Positions 33,628 through 43,751 are shown, numbered from the stretch's first letter. The stretch is 64,000 bases of DNA from Niastella sp966212235 (GCA_966212235.1 CBIHPP010000006.1:248001-312000); one strand, 5' to 3'. The notes: a model not told the origin generated them from the letters alone. Translations and numbers: made by a program.

Positions 33628-36495
33628 ATGAAAAGAGCCATACTGCTGTTGGCTATTGTAATGCCTTACCTGAGTATTCAGGTTGCTGCACAAACAAAGC
33701 TGGTCGAAAAAATTACCCGCCAGGGAAGTGAGCTCGTTATCCCATACGAAGAATACCTGCTGCCGAATGGACTTACACTGGTGGTGCACGAAGATCACAG
33801 CGATCCCGTTGTACAGGTAGACGTTACCTACCATGTGGGTTCAGCCCGCGAGCAGATCGGTAAATCGGGCTTCGCCCATTTCTTTGAACATATGATGTTC
33901 CAGGGTAGCGACCATGTAAAAGATGAAGAACATTTCAAAATGGTAACCGATGCCGGTGGTACGCTCAATGGTTCTACCAACCGCGATCGCACCAATTATT
34001 ATGAAACAGTCCCTGCCAACCAACTTGAAAAAATGCTTTGGCTCGAAGCAGATCGCATGGGCTTTTTACTGGATGCCGTTACCCAGAAAAAATTTGAAGT
34101 ACAACGCGCTACTGTAAAAAACGAACGGGGGCAGAACTATGATAACCGCCCTTATGGCTTGCTTGGTGAAGTAACTGCCCGGAATTTATACCCGTACGGT
34201 CATCCGTATTCGTGGTTAACGATCGGATATATTGAAGACCTGAACCGCGTTGATGTAAACGACCTGAAGAATTTCTTTTTACGTTGGTATGGTCCCAACA
34301 ACGCCACGGTTACGGTAGGCGGCGATGTAAAGACCGCAGAAGTAATAAAGCTGGTAGAGAAATATTTTGGTTCTATTCCCCGCGGCCCTGAAGTGGAAAA
34401 AGTAGTGGTGCCTGCCGTAGTACTTGACAAAGACCGCTATGTTTCCTACACCGATAACTACATAAGATTGCCATTACTGAATATTGTATTCCCTACCGTG
34501 CCCAACTATCATAAAGATATGGCGGCCCTTACCTGCCTGGCACAAATACTTGGAGCAGGCAATACATCCCTGCTGTATCAGCAGCTCGTAAAACCACAAT
34601 TGGCTTTACAGGCAAACGTATACAGCCAGTTGTTTGAACTGGCCGGAGAGTTTACCATCCGGGTAGTTCCCATGCCAGGTAAAACACTGGCCGAAATGGA
34701 AAAGCTGGTGCGCGCCTCGCTCGATAGTTTTGAAAAACGGGGTGTTACTGATGAGGACATAGAAAAATTCAGAGGTAATTCAGAAGCACAATATATCAAT
34801 GGACTGCAAAGCGTATCAGGCAAAGTGTTTCAATTGGCCGCCTTTCAAACGTTTACCGGTAATCCAAATATGATCGGCACGTTGTTGAAGATGAATAATT
34901 CAGTGACTAAAGAAGAGGTCATGCGCGTGTACAACCAGTATATAAAAGGAAAGCATTCCGTTGTATTAAGCATACTACCCAAAGGGCAGGAAAACGTAAT
35001 AGCCACAGCAGATAATTATACGGTTGACCAAAGTAAGTACACCGCGCCCGATTATGGTTATAGCGGTTTAAAATATGCGAAGGCCACCGACAATTTCGAT
35101 CGCAGCAAGCACCCGGGTAACGGCCCCAACCCGATTGTAAAAGTGCCCGACTTCTGGCGTAAAGACCTGCCCAATAAGTTAAAATTCATTGGGGCTGAAA
35201 ATAACGAACTACCCACTGTGACCCTCACAATTGCTGTACCCGGCGGCCATTTATTGCAAACAAAAGACACCAGTAAAATTGGACTGGCCAGCCTATTTGC
35301 CGATATGATGAATGAGGACACAAAAAATTACACGGCCGAACAAATGACCATAGCCCTGGAAAAACTGGGCAGCAGCATTGAAGTTAGCAGCAGTCGCGAT
35401 GCCATTGTGTTCACCGTTGAATCGCTTAAAAAGAATATCGATAAAACACTGACCCTGTTACAGGAACGAATATTCAACCCAAAGTTCACTGAAACTACTT
35501 TTAATCGCATACAACGACAAACACTGGAAAGTATAAAACAATCCAAAACCCGTCCGGCTGTAGTCGCCGATGATGTGATTGCCGTAGTAAATTATGGTCC
35601 CAACCATATCTTTGGCATGAACGAAAGCGGCACGGAAAGCTCTGTTAAAAATATCAGCCTGCAGGATGTAGAAAATTACTACAACAACTACATGACGGCC
35701 AACAATACCAAAGTGGTGGTAGTGGGTGATATTAAGCAAAATGAAATGATGCCTAAGCTGTCATTCCTGAACAAGTTGCCTAATAAGGTCATTGATCTGC
35801 CATCGGTACCGGCAAAGCCAAAGGATGTTGACAAATCAAGAATATACCTGGTAAATATTCCTAAAGCAGCACAAACAGAATTTCGAATAAGCAATGTTAC
35901 CGGCTTGAAATACGACGCTACCGGTGAATATTTTAAAACCAACTTAATGAATTTTGCACTGGGTGGCGGTTTTAACGGCAGGGTGAACATCAACCTGCGC
36001 GAAGACAAAGGCTGGACCTATGGTGCACGTACCATGTTCAATGGCGATCAATACACCGGTGACTTTACATTCAACTCGGGCATTAAAGCCGATGTTACAG
36101 ACAGCGCTTTAACGGAAGTAATTAAAGAGTTGAAGGAATATACCACCGATGGTATTAAAGATGAAGAACTGGTATTCATGAAAAATGCGATCGGGCAACG
36201 TGATGCCTTGCGGTATGAGACCGGCGCCCAGAAAGCCGGCTTTATTCAACGGATGTTACAGTATAATTTACCCGCCAATTATGTAGACCAGCAAAACAAG
36301 ATCCTTCAACATATTACCAAGCCGGAGATTGATGCACTGGCTAAAAAATGGATTAACCCCGACAAGCTGAACATAGTACTTGTAGGTGATAAAGCACGCA
36401 TATTGCCAGGCTTACAAAAAACAGGGTACGACATAGTAGAATTGAATACCGATGGCAAACCGGTTGATGGCGGAGAAGGGAAGAAAGGGTTTTAA
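33628..36495 (+). CDS. M16-family zinc metallopeptidase (pitrilysin/insulinase type)
   Basis: 955 residues with a signal peptide (MKRAILLLAIVMPYLSIQVAAQ), so it is exported. It contains two tandem M16 units. The N-terminal one carries the inverted zinc motif HFFEHMMF (HxxEH) and the downstream Glu in TVKNERGQNYD. The second unit (about 500-940) lacks the motif, as expected of the partner half. The fused two-unit arrangement resembles other Bacteroidota exported peptidases. It ends at a strong bidirectional terminator shared with the efflux operon. Confidence 0.94.
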   Translation: MKRAILLLAIVMPYLSIQVAAQTKLVEKITRQGSELVIPYEEYLLPNGLTLVVHEDHSDPVVQVDVTYHVGSAREQIGKSGFAHFFEHMMFQGSDHVKDEEHFKMVTDAGGTLNGSTNRDRTNYYETVPANQLEKMLWLEADRMGFLLDAVTQKKFEVQRATVKNERGQNYDNRPYGLLGEVTARNLYPYGHPYSWLTIGYIEDLNRVDVNDLKNFFLRWYGPNNATVTVGGDVKTAEVIKLVEKYFGSIPRGPEVEKVVVPAVVLDKDRYVSYTDNYIRLPLLNIVFPTVPNYHKDMAALTCLAQILGAGNTSLLYQQLVKPQLALQANVYSQLFELAGEFTIRVVPMPGKTLAEMEKLVRASLDSFEKRGVTDEDIEKFRGNSEAQYINGLQSVSGKVFQLAAFQTFTGNPNMIGTLLKMNNSVTKEEVMRVYNQYIKGKHSVVLSILPKGQENVIATADNYTVDQSKYTAPDYGYSGLKYAKATDNFDRSKHPGNGPNPIVKVPDFWRKDLPNKLKFIGAENNELPTVTLTIAVPGGHLLQTKDTSKIGLASLFADMMNEDTKNYTAEQMTIALEKLGSSIEVSSSRDAIVFTVESLKKNIDKTLTLLQERIFNPKFTETTFNRIQRQTLESIKQSKTRPAVVADDVIAVVNYGPNHIFGMNESGTESSVKNISLQDVENYYNNYMTANNTKVVVVGDIKQNEMMPKLSFLNKLPNKVIDLPSVPAKPKDVDKSRIYLVNIPKAAQTEFRISNVTGLKYDATGEYFKTNLMNFALGGGFNGRVNINLREDKGWTYGARTMFNGDQYTGDFTFNSGIKADVTDSALTEVIKELKEYTTDGIKDEELVFMKNAIGQRDALRYETGAQKAGFIQRMLQYNLPANYVDQQNKILQHITKPEIDALAKKWINPDKLNIVLVGDKARILPGLQKTGYDIVELNTDGKPVDGGEGKKGF

Positions 36496-36500
36496 TACAC

Positions 36501-36610
36501 AATTAGCTAATGTGCTAATTAGCTAATGAAATGCACTTTACCGATACAAAAAAAGCGTTCCGGTTATCCGGAACGCTTTTTTTGTATTAGCGTTAGCCCA
36601 TTAGCTAATT
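36501..36610. repeat. AATTAGCTAATG words flanking the bidirectional terminator
   Basis: AATTAGCTAATG occurs directly at 36501-36512 and 36517-36528 and inverted at 36599-36610, enclosing the terminator stem and so forming a nested inverted repeat of about 110 bp. Confidence 0.65.
36544..36587. terminator. Bidirectional terminator, 20-bp perfect stem
   Basis: 36544-36563 pairs perfectly with 36568-36587, loop TTAT. Each side ends in seven A or T, giving efficient termination for both the M16 gene (plus) and the RND operon (minus). Confidence 0.95.
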
Positions 36611-36622
36611 ATCGAATTATTC

Positions 36623-39600
36623 TTAAAACCAGCTACCAAGAAACGCTTCGTTCACTTTTTCCTTTTTCCCCGCCAGCTTTCTTCTTCTGCGTCTTACTTT
36701 ATAGTTATGTACCACCATCGTTGTCAACATCATTGGAATAAACAACAACGTTAATGGCGGAATGCCCATAAACGAAACCCATTTACCACCGTACATATTC
36801 CGCATAGGTCTTCTTAACCGTTCAGAAATCAGGTACATAGCGGGCAGAATTAACAATGTCATAAAGAACGCAAACGCCAAACCGAAGATGATGGTCCAGG
36901 ATAATGGCTTCCAGAATACGGCGTTATCGCCGCCAAAGAAAATATGCGGATTTAACTCTGAGAATAATTTTACAAAGTTAATGTTGAAACCAACCGCAAG
37001 AGGGATCAAACCAAGGATGGCAGCCATAGCCGTTAACAATACCGGGATGATACGGGTTTTACCAGCTTGTATCAGCGCTTCCCTGGTCTTCATGCCACGA
37101 GCCCTTAATTCTTCTGTGAACTCAATAACCAGGATACCATTCTTCACCACGATACCCGCCAATCCTACAATACCCAAACCAGTCATGAGCACCGAAACTT
37201 CCATTTTTGTGATGGCGAATCCTAACAATACCCCAATTACACTAAAGATGATCTCTGTTAAAATGATCACCGGTTTGCTGATAGAGTTGAACTGAATAAC
37301 CAGGGTGAAAAGAATGATCATCAGCGCAATAACCAATGCCATTGTGAGGAAGTCTCCGGTTTCTTTCTGTTGCTCTCCTTCACCGGTTTGTTTAATGGTT
37401 ACATTGTCAGGCTTCTTTTTAAAATTATCAATATGAGTTGTCAGCACCAGGTTTACAGCTGTAGGCGTATATCCTGTCAATACGTTCGAACGCAGGGTAA
37501 TTACACGCTTCTGGTTCTTCCGTTTTACACTTCCCAGCGTACTGGTGTAATCAACTTTCACCAGTGAACTGATGGGCACATGCTTAACCTGACCGCTCGC
37601 CATGTCGCGGAAAGTAATATTCATGTTCAGCAGGTCGGCCAGGTTCTTACGTTGGCCTTCCAGGTTACGGAGCTGGATCTTGTATTCATCATCACCATCC
37701 TTGATCTTCGACACTTCCCGGCCGAATACAGCTGTTCTTATCTCCTGACCTATTTGTGCCGTAGAAACACCTTCTATCAATGCTCTCTCACGATCTACGG
37801 TAAAGCTGATCTCAGGATTTGAAAGGTCTACGTCCATTTTCAACTCTTCCACACCAGGTACCTGTATAGAATCGAGATAATTCTTTAACGATACGGCTGT
37901 TTTAATAAGATCATCAAAATTTTCACTGGCCACTTCAATATTAATAGGGGGATCTGTGGGCGGCCCACCCTTTTCCTGGTCAACAGAAATTTCGGCCCCG
38001 GGTATGCCCTTTATCGCTTTACGGATATTATCCATATAAGGCCGCGTTGCAACACCTTCGCGTTTTTCGAATTCTACAAATGATATCTGAATACGCCCGA
38101 GTTCAGGTCTTGTGCTTCGATCGCCGCTCGTAGGATCGCTGGCGCCAACGGCCACGTTGCTGATCACACTTTCAACCACCGGGTTCTTTTTACCATGATC
38201 CATTCCTATTACCTGGTATACTTTTGTTTCCAATGTGCGCGTGATAGAATCGGTATATTCCACATCGGAACCCACTGGTAGTTTCAGGTAAACATAGATC
38301 TGGTTCGGGTCGCCCTGCGGGAAGAAAACAACAGGAACATTTCTGGCGCCGAAGAAAACAAATGTGAGTATTAGTAAAACAAATGTGCCCAGTAATAAAT
38401 GTACAGGTCTCCACCCTTTGAGCGCCCATCGCAAAGAAGTTTCATAGTGCCCCATGATCCATGGCAGCGCTCTGTTCTGAAACCCATGAATCAGATCTTC
38501 CAGTACATAGCGGTTTAACAATACCAGCAGCATGAAGAATATTAATAAATTCCCCAGGAAGGTATAACCCGACAGATCGAACAATATCCCTACTACTAAA
38601 GTCACCCAAAAAGCAGGCTTTTTGAAAATGGCCGATTTGGGTTCTTTGGCTCCTTCGGGATGGTTCATAAAGTCAACCGCAAATACCGGGTTCATGAGGA
38701 ATGCCACAATCAGCGATGCCGTTAAGGTAAAGATCAGCATAGCGGGCAGGTACACCATGAATTTACCAATGATACCCGGCCAGAACATAAGCGGGAAGAA
38801 CGGCGCCAGCGTGGTAATGGTACCTGCGAGTACCGGAACAAACACCTCCCCGGCAGCCATCATAGCCGATTTTTCAGAAGTAAGGTTCCCCTTGTTCTGG
38901 ACAAAGATCCGGTGCGTATTCTCGATCACCACAATGGCATCATCCACGATAATACCCAAACCGAATAACAGGGCAAATAATACAATGAAGTTGAGGGTAA
39001 CATGGGTCCCAACCATCAGGTCGGCCGCCGGTAAAAATACAAACGCCACAAACATACTCAGCGGTACCGACAGGGCCACGAAGAAGGCATTGGTAACACC
39101 CATGAAAAACATCAGGATGATCAATACCAGTATAAAACCAATGACAATCGTATTTACCAGATCGTTGAACGATGTGCGCGAAGCTTTACTTTGATCACCG
39201 GTTACAGACACCGTCAGGTTTTTGGGGAACTGCGTGGCCTTCATTTCATCCACTGTCTTTTTTACATCGTCTGATGTTTCGATAAGGTTTTCACCAGCCC
39301 GTTTGATAATGTTCAGGGTAATTACCGGTTTGCCGTCAAGGCGTGCATAGCTTTCCCTTTCTTTCGTAGTGTCTTTTATTTCTGCAATATCTTTCAGGTA
39401 AATGGGGGAACCGCTTGTATTTCGCACCACTACCTTTTGAATATCATATTCGGTTTTAAACTGACCTTTTAACTGCAGGGTACGTTTCATGCTTCCTACA
39501 TCGAGTAACCCGCCGGAAATATCCATATTCTCCCGGGATACGGCACCGGCAATATCATCAAAGGTAATATTGGCGCTGCGCATCTTGTAGTTATCTACGT

Positions 39601-40201
39601 TGATCTGAAACTCCCTTTCAGGCGCACCTACCAGGTCAACCCGGTTCAACTGAGGCAATTCTTCCAGCTTGTCTTGCAGTTCATCGGCATATTTCTTCAG
39701 CCTGGGCAGGTCAAAGTCACCGCTCAGGTTAACGTACATGATCGGTTGTTCTGAAAAGCTTACTTCCATCACCGAGGGTTCTTCGGTAAGATCGGTCGGC
39801 AGGTCTTTTTTTGCCTTGTCTACCGCATCCTTTACTTTCTGCAGGGCCACGTCGGTCTTTACATTGGTACCAAACTCCACTACAATAGCAGAATAATCCT
39901 GCACCGAGGTACTGGTGGTCTTATTGATCTTGGCTCCGGTAATACCCTTGATCTCTTTTTCAATGGGGTTTGTTACCAGGTTCTCAATGTCTTTGGGCGA
40001 GTTCCCTACATAAATAGTTTGAACATATATGGTAGGGATAACTATATCGGGAAACTGTTCTTTGGGCAGGGTAAGAAACTGGTAAATACCTCCTAAGCTA
40101 AAGAACAGCATTACGAGATATATCGAAGTTTTATTCTTTATACTCCAGGTAGTTGGCCCAAAATGCTTGAACTTATCTTTAATGTTTTCTAAAACACTCA
40201 T
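36623..40201 (-). CDS. RND efflux transporter permease subunit
   Basis: 1192 residues; the proton-driven inner-membrane pump of a tripartite efflux system. It opens with a first helix (SIYLVMLFFSLGGIYQFLTLP) and the first periplasmic pore region. The proton-relay Asp pair is in GLGIIVDDAIVVIENTHR. The usual two six-helix halves are present. It is about 140 residues longer than AcrB. Part of the excess is an insertion with extra hydrophobic segments between the two halves (about 515-575; FWVTLVVGILFDLSGYTF). The substrate is unknown. Last gene of the tetR-tolC-adaptor-RND operon. Confidence 0.95.
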   Translation of the reverse strand: MSVLENIKDKFKHFGPTTWSIKNKTSIYLVMLFFSLGGIYQFLTLPKEQFPDIVIPTIYVQTIYVGNSPKDIENLVTNPIEKEIKGITGAKINKTTSTSVQDYSAIVVEFGTNVKTDVALQKVKDAVDKAKKDLPTDLTEEPSVMEVSFSEQPIMYVNLSGDFDLPRLKKYADELQDKLEELPQLNRVDLVGAPEREFQINVDNYKMRSANITFDDIAGAVSRENMDISGGLLDVGSMKRTLQLKGQFKTEYDIQKVVVRNTSGSPIYLKDIAEIKDTTKERESYARLDGKPVITLNIIKRAGENLIETSDDVKKTVDEMKATQFPKNLTVSVTGDQSKASRTSFNDLVNTIVIGFILVLIILMFFMGVTNAFFVALSVPLSMFVAFVFLPAADLMVGTHVTLNFIVLFALLFGLGIIVDDAIVVIENTHRIFVQNKGNLTSEKSAMMAAGEVFVPVLAGTITTLAPFFPLMFWPGIIGKFMVYLPAMLIFTLTASLIVAFLMNPVFAVDFMNHPEGAKEPKSAIFKKPAFWVTLVVGILFDLSGYTFLGNLLIFFMLLVLLNRYVLEDLIHGFQNRALPWIMGHYETSLRWALKGWRPVHLLLGTFVLLILTFVFFGARNVPVVFFPQGDPNQIYVYLKLPVGSDVEYTDSITRTLETKVYQVIGMDHGKKNPVVESVISNVAVGASDPTSGDRSTRPELGRIQISFVEFEKREGVATRPYMDNIRKAIKGIPGAEISVDQEKGGPPTDPPINIEVASENFDDLIKTAVSLKNYLDSIQVPGVEELKMDVDLSNPEISFTVDRERALIEGVSTAQIGQEIRTAVFGREVSKIKDGDDEYKIQLRNLEGQRKNLADLLNMNITFRDMASGQVKHVPISSLVKVDYTSTLGSVKRKNQKRVITLRSNVLTGYTPTAVNLVLTTHIDNFKKKPDNVTIKQTGEGEQQKETGDFLTMALVIALMIILFTLVIQFNSISKPVIILTEIIFSVIGVLLGFAITKMEVSVLMTGLGIVGLAGIVVKNGILVIEFTEELRARGMKTREALIQAGKTRIIPVLLTAMAAILGLIPLAVGFNINFVKLFSELNPHIFFGGDNAVFWKPLSWTIIFGLAFAFFMTLLILPAMYLISERLRRPMRNMYGGKWVSFMGIPPLTLLFIPMMLTTMVVHNYKVRRRRRKLAGKKEKVNEAFLGSWF

Positions 40202-40238
40202 ACAATGAATTTGGTGTGTAAGTCACTTAATACTTAAC

Positions 40239-41411
40239 TTATTTGGCATCTGTGATGATCAGCTGGCCATCGTACAAACCCTGAAAACCATCGGAGATCA
40301 ATACTTCGCCGACTTGCAGACCGCTTTTAACTTCCAGCTTATCGCCATACAACTGTCCAACCGTTACAGGCTTTTTCTTAGCCACTTTTTTACCGTTTTC
40401 GACAACAGCTACCATTACAAACTTTCCTTTATCATCATTCTGAATGGTATTGATGGGGATGGTAATTGCATCAGGCACCGCATAATCCTGTATACGCACC
40501 ATAGCTATCTGGCCGGGACGGAAACCGCTGTTACCGGATATTCTGCCTTCAATATAAAACGAACGGGTTGATGGATCGATGAGCTTACCAGATACTGAGA
40601 CTTTTGTATTGATCGACTTATTATTATCCTCGGGCAGTGTAACCACTAAATTGGTTCCAACCTTTACCTTGGTTTGATAGGCTTCAGGTACATTGGCAGT
40701 CACTTTCAGGTTACTGGTGTTTACGATAGTAATACCCACCATAGCCGCGCTGGATGGGGAGAACATTTCTCCCACTCTGATATTCACCCGCTCTGCTACT
40801 CCACCCAAATCTGCATACACATTCGACATACTTGATTGCTCTTTGAGCAGATCAATTTGCTTTTCCAGGTTGTCAACATTGCTTTTTGCCTGAATCACTT
40901 CCACTTCGGTACCGATCTTTTGGTCCCACAGGTTCTTACGGCGTTCGTATAATGTTTTTGCCAGGTTAAGCTGTACAGTGGCCTGCTCAATTTGTTGACG
41001 GGTTACCGCATCATCCAACTTCATTAACAGCTGGCCTTTTCTCACATTATCCCCTTGCTTTACATACAATCCCTTTACTTGCCCACCAGCTCCACGGGGA
41101 GTAACTATGATGGAATTTTCAGCATCAACTTTACCCTGCAGATCGATATAATGGGTGAATGCTGCTGTATTTAGCGTAGTTAACACCACCAGTTTGGGTT
41201 TATCAGCCCGTACAGCGCCGGTATCCAGCGTAGCAATTTCCTTTTCGAGTTTGGTTATTTCCTCTCCTGTTTTTGACTGCTTCTCTTTCAATTCTTCCAG
41301 CTGGGCCTTTTTCTTATCCAATCCTTTTTTATCACCTTCAGAAGCCGCACCACATGCTGCCATAAAAAGAACAACTGCAACGGCGCCAATTATGTTATAC
41401 GTACTTTTCAT
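40239..41411 (-). CDS. RND efflux periplasmic adaptor (membrane-fusion) lipoprotein
   Basis: 390 residues from the Met at 41411 (MKSTYNIIGAVAVVLFMAAC). The signal peptide with lipobox gives a lipid-anchored Cys. Immediately after it is a short coiled coil (KKAQLEELKEKQSKTGEEI) not typical of AcrA. The core follows: a biotinyl-lipoyl-like half (TPRGAGGQVKGLYVKQGDNV), an alpha-helical hairpin, the second half-motif and the beta-barrel domain. It links the RND pump to the TolC-type channel. Spaced 37 bp from the pump gene and 57 bp from tolC. Confidence 0.94.
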   Translation of the reverse strand: MKSTYNIIGAVAVVLFMAACGAASEGDKKGLDKKKAQLEELKEKQSKTGEEITKLEKEIATLDTGAVRADKPKLVVLTTLNTAAFTHYIDLQGKVDAENSIIVTPRGAGGQVKGLYVKQGDNVRKGQLLMKLDDAVTRQQIEQATVQLNLAKTLYERRKNLWDQKIGTEVEVIQAKSNVDNLEKQIDLLKEQSSMSNVYADLGGVAERVNIRVGEMFSPSSAAMVGITIVNTSNLKVTANVPEAYQTKVKVGTNLVVTLPEDNNKSINTKVSVSGKLIDPSTRSFYIEGRISGNSGFRPGQIAMVRIQDYAVPDAITIPINTIQNDDKGKFVMVAVVENGKKVAKKKPVTVGQLYGDKLEVKSGLQVGEVLISDGFQGLYDGQLIITDAK

Positions 41412-41468
41412 ATCAAAATATTTATCCTGTGAATGCATTTGTTGGTTTAGCGTTTATAGAGTTTATGC

Positions 41469-42872
41469 TTATAGTTTTCCAATGGCTTTTAAATAATCGA
41501 TCCGGGATATTACAGCATCATACATAGCAGTGACATAATTGATCTGTGCACTTTTCAGATCCGTTTGTGCTGTGGTGATCTCGGTATTCGATCCCAAACC
41601 GGCTTCATATTTCTTTTTGGTTTGTTCGTATACCTCTTCAGCCAGTTTCATATTCTGCTTTTGATAATCCATGGCCTCTATGGCTATCTTGAAATTAACC
41701 TTTGCCGTTTCCACTTCATTATCTATTGATAATTTCAGGTTGTCTATCTGGTTTTCCGTTTTTTGTAACTCCAGCTTTGCTTCATCGATCTTCGATCGTG
41801 TATAAAACCCTTTAAAGATGGGTACTGAAATATTCAAGCCGATGTTTGAGAACGTAAACCAGTCGCCTTTGCCAAAAAAATTGAACTCGTTACGTTGTGC
41901 GTTTTTTGACCAGGAACCGGAAAGACTGGCCGTAGGGATCTGGCTTAGTTTATAACGCTTGATGTTGAACTCATTCAGCTTTTTACCCAACTCGGCATAC
42001 TGATATTCCTTTCTATCACTATAATTATAGCTGCCTGCTTCCAGAATTCCGTTTTTTATCTGACTGTCGCTCAGGGTATCCTTTAATACCAATTCATCTT
42101 TCATCGGCATGCCCATCAACAGCTTCAAACCATAATAACCATTTAATATCTGGCCTTGCGCTTTCTTTTTCTCCGTTTGAAGATTAGCTAGCTGCACTTC
42201 AATTTTATCAACATCCAGCTTTTCAGCAAATCCATTCTTAAATAATTCCCGGGTATCATGCTGTAATTTTTCCAGCCGTACTATATTAGCATCCAGCAAA
42301 TCGATCTGGGTTTTACCAACCACCAACTGATAATATACTTTATAAACATTTGTTTTGATCAGTTCTTCCGTTACCTCTACATTTTTCTTCGCCCATTCTA
42401 TACTGGTAGCCCTTGCCTGCAGGCCAACGAATACCTGGCCATCGAACAGGATCTGGCTAAGGTCTAATCCTGCGTTGGCTACATATTTTGTTTGAAACGA
42501 AGCTTCCAGGTTTCCAATTTCAGGAAACTTAATCGGTCCATTACTGCCATTCACTCCTTCCCTTACCAATACTTCATAGGTCCCAGCTGTTATAAAATCG
42601 GGAAAAGATTGAACGGCTAAATTCGGATTGTAAGTAGCGCCTACTCTTCCACTCAGTTGCGGATAGGCATTACTGGTCACCTGCCTGTTGGTTTCTTCCT
42701 GTAACCTAACATCGAGTAAAATATTCTTAACCTGCGCACTGTTCTTCTTCGCATATTCTACCGCCTGTTTTACTGTTAACTCATGTTTTTGCTGGGCCAG
42801 AACCGGTTGTAATATGCCTGTTAATACAACCACCAGAGCTATCTTATTTATGCTTGCCGGATTCAGTTTCAT
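41469..42872 (-). CDS. TolC-family outer-membrane efflux protein
   Basis: 467 residues from MKLNPASINKIALVV (42872); the ATG at 42884 is an alternative start. A signal peptide ends near VLAQQ. Two repeats of the long helical outer-membrane-factor domain are seen, with heptad-rich stretches (KLNEFNIKRYKL, LELQKTENQIDNLKLSIDN). It forms the trimeric exit duct of the pump. The start overlaps the 3' end of tetR by about 29 bp, so translation of the two is probably coupled. Confidence 0.94.
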   Translation of the reverse strand: MKLNPASINKIALVVVLTGILQPVLAQQKHELTVKQAVEYAKKNSAQVKNILLDVRLQEETNRQVTSNAYPQLSGRVGATYNPNLAVQSFPDFITAGTYEVLVREGVNGSNGPIKFPEIGNLEASFQTKYVANAGLDLSQILFDGQVFVGLQARATSIEWAKKNVEVTEELIKTNVYKVYYQLVVGKTQIDLLDANIVRLEKLQHDTRELFKNGFAEKLDVDKIEVQLANLQTEKKKAQGQILNGYYGLKLLMGMPMKDELVLKDTLSDSQIKNGILEAGSYNYSDRKEYQYAELGKKLNEFNIKRYKLSQIPTASLSGSWSKNAQRNEFNFFGKGDWFTFSNIGLNISVPIFKGFYTRSKIDEAKLELQKTENQIDNLKLSIDNEVETAKVNFKIAIEAMDYQKQNMKLAEEVYEQTKKKYEAGLGSNTEITTAQTDLKSAQINYVTAMYDAVISRIDYLKAIGKL

Positions 42873-43506
42873 AGTTCTTTGCATTTTTATTTCTATGCTG
42901 TTGATATTTTAAAATCAGTTTATGGCCTTTCAGGGAAGCAACCCCATATACATAATGTTCAATAATGGTTTTTGTAACATCAGATAACTTATAACGGGAG
43001 GGTGGAAAGAGGTCAATGTTGAAGGGCATCATCATCGATTCTAACCTGAATTTTGATAGTACATCCACATCAATATCGGGGCGATATAACCCATCTTTCA
43101 CGCCCCACTCCAGGTTCTTACGGATGATCTGTAATAAGAATTTATTTTTATGTTCCATAAACCGGTGGTATGCCCGAATATGGAATTTCTCCATATCATA
43201 TAATACCATCGGGTTCATATTACTCAGTTGTTCTACTACCTGGTCAACGGTTAAAAAGATCTCCTCAATAGCATCCTTTGCATTCTCCCCGCACTTCATG
43301 CAATCCTGTTGCATATCCTGCACCTCATCTTCTACCACTGCATCAACCAGTTCGTTCTTATCGGTATAATACTGATAGATGGTTTTTTTTGACATGCCCA
43401 ACTGATTGGCAATGTCATCCATGGAAACAGAACGAATACCATACCGTAAGAATAACTCTTTCGCCTTATCCCGGATCCGCACTTTTGTGTTTGCTTCTGT
43501 TATCAT
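42844..43506 (-). CDS. TetR/AcrR-family transcription regulator of the efflux operon
   Basis: 220 residues from MITEANTKVRIRDKA (43506). The frame is open to 43572, but a perfect promoter lies at 43518-43548, so the shorter start is right. The N-terminal helix-turn-helix is MDDIANQLGMSKKTIYQYYTDK. The ligand-binding half has two nearby Cys (DCMKCGE) that could sense redox or metal (inference). First gene of the operon with tolC, adaptor and pump. A palindrome at 43590-43605 is its likely operator. Confidence 0.93.
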   Translation of the reverse strand: MITEANTKVRIRDKAKELFLRYGIRSVSMDDIANQLGMSKKTIYQYYTDKNELVDAVVEDEVQDMQQDCMKCGENAKDAIEEIFLTVDQVVEQLSNMNPMVLYDMEKFHIRAYHRFMEHKNKFLLQIIRKNLEWGVKDGLYRPDIDVDVLSKFRLESMMMPFNIDLFPPSRYKLSDVTKTIIEHYVYGVASLKGHKLILKYQQHRNKNAKNYETESGKHK

Positions 43507-43517
43507 AATATCGGGCA

Positions 43518-43548
43518 CAAAACTATAGAAACTTTTATCGTTACCAAA
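43518..43548 (-). promoter_or_regulatory. Promoter of the tetR-efflux operon
   Basis: On the minus strand, TTTG (43548-43545), a 19-nt spacer and TAGTTTTG (43525-43518) match the consensus exactly. The likely transcription start is only a few bases before the ATG at 43506, so the mRNA would have almost no leader. Confidence 0.75.
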
Positions 43549-43589
43549 GTTTCCATCCATTTTTTCGACCAACGGTATAAAAACATTGC

Positions 43590-43605
43590 ACGAACACTTG
43601 TTCGT
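43590..43605. promoter_or_regulatory. Palindromic operator candidate for the TetR regulator
   Basis: ACGAACA-CT-TGTTCGT, two perfect 7-bp arms. It lies 42 bp upstream of the -33 box of the tetR promoter and about 115 bp from the divergent DUF502 promoter. Size and symmetry suit a TetR dimer. Confidence 0.6.
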
Positions 43606-43720
43606 TATGTACCTGTTTAGGCGCCTGTCAGGCTGGCTTTGGCTATAAAATTTGCACCAGCTTCATCTTTGCTAACAGATTGCTTTCCAATTAAAAACAA
43701 GCAACTTTACATAAGCTTAT

Positions 43721-43751
43721 TTTACAAGCCAATAGAAGTAAGTTACTTTTG
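43721..43751 (+). promoter_or_regulatory. Promoter of the DUF502 gene
   Basis: TTTA (43721-43724), a 19-nt spacer and TACTTTTG (43744-43751), 21 bp before the ATG at 43773. It has one mismatch in the -33 box and would give a leader of about 15 nt. Confidence 0.6.

Noticed and set aside
33628..36495. Long antisense frames within the M16 peptidase, carB, RND and other large genes
   Set aside because: All are shadows of well-supported genes with clear motifs on the other strand.
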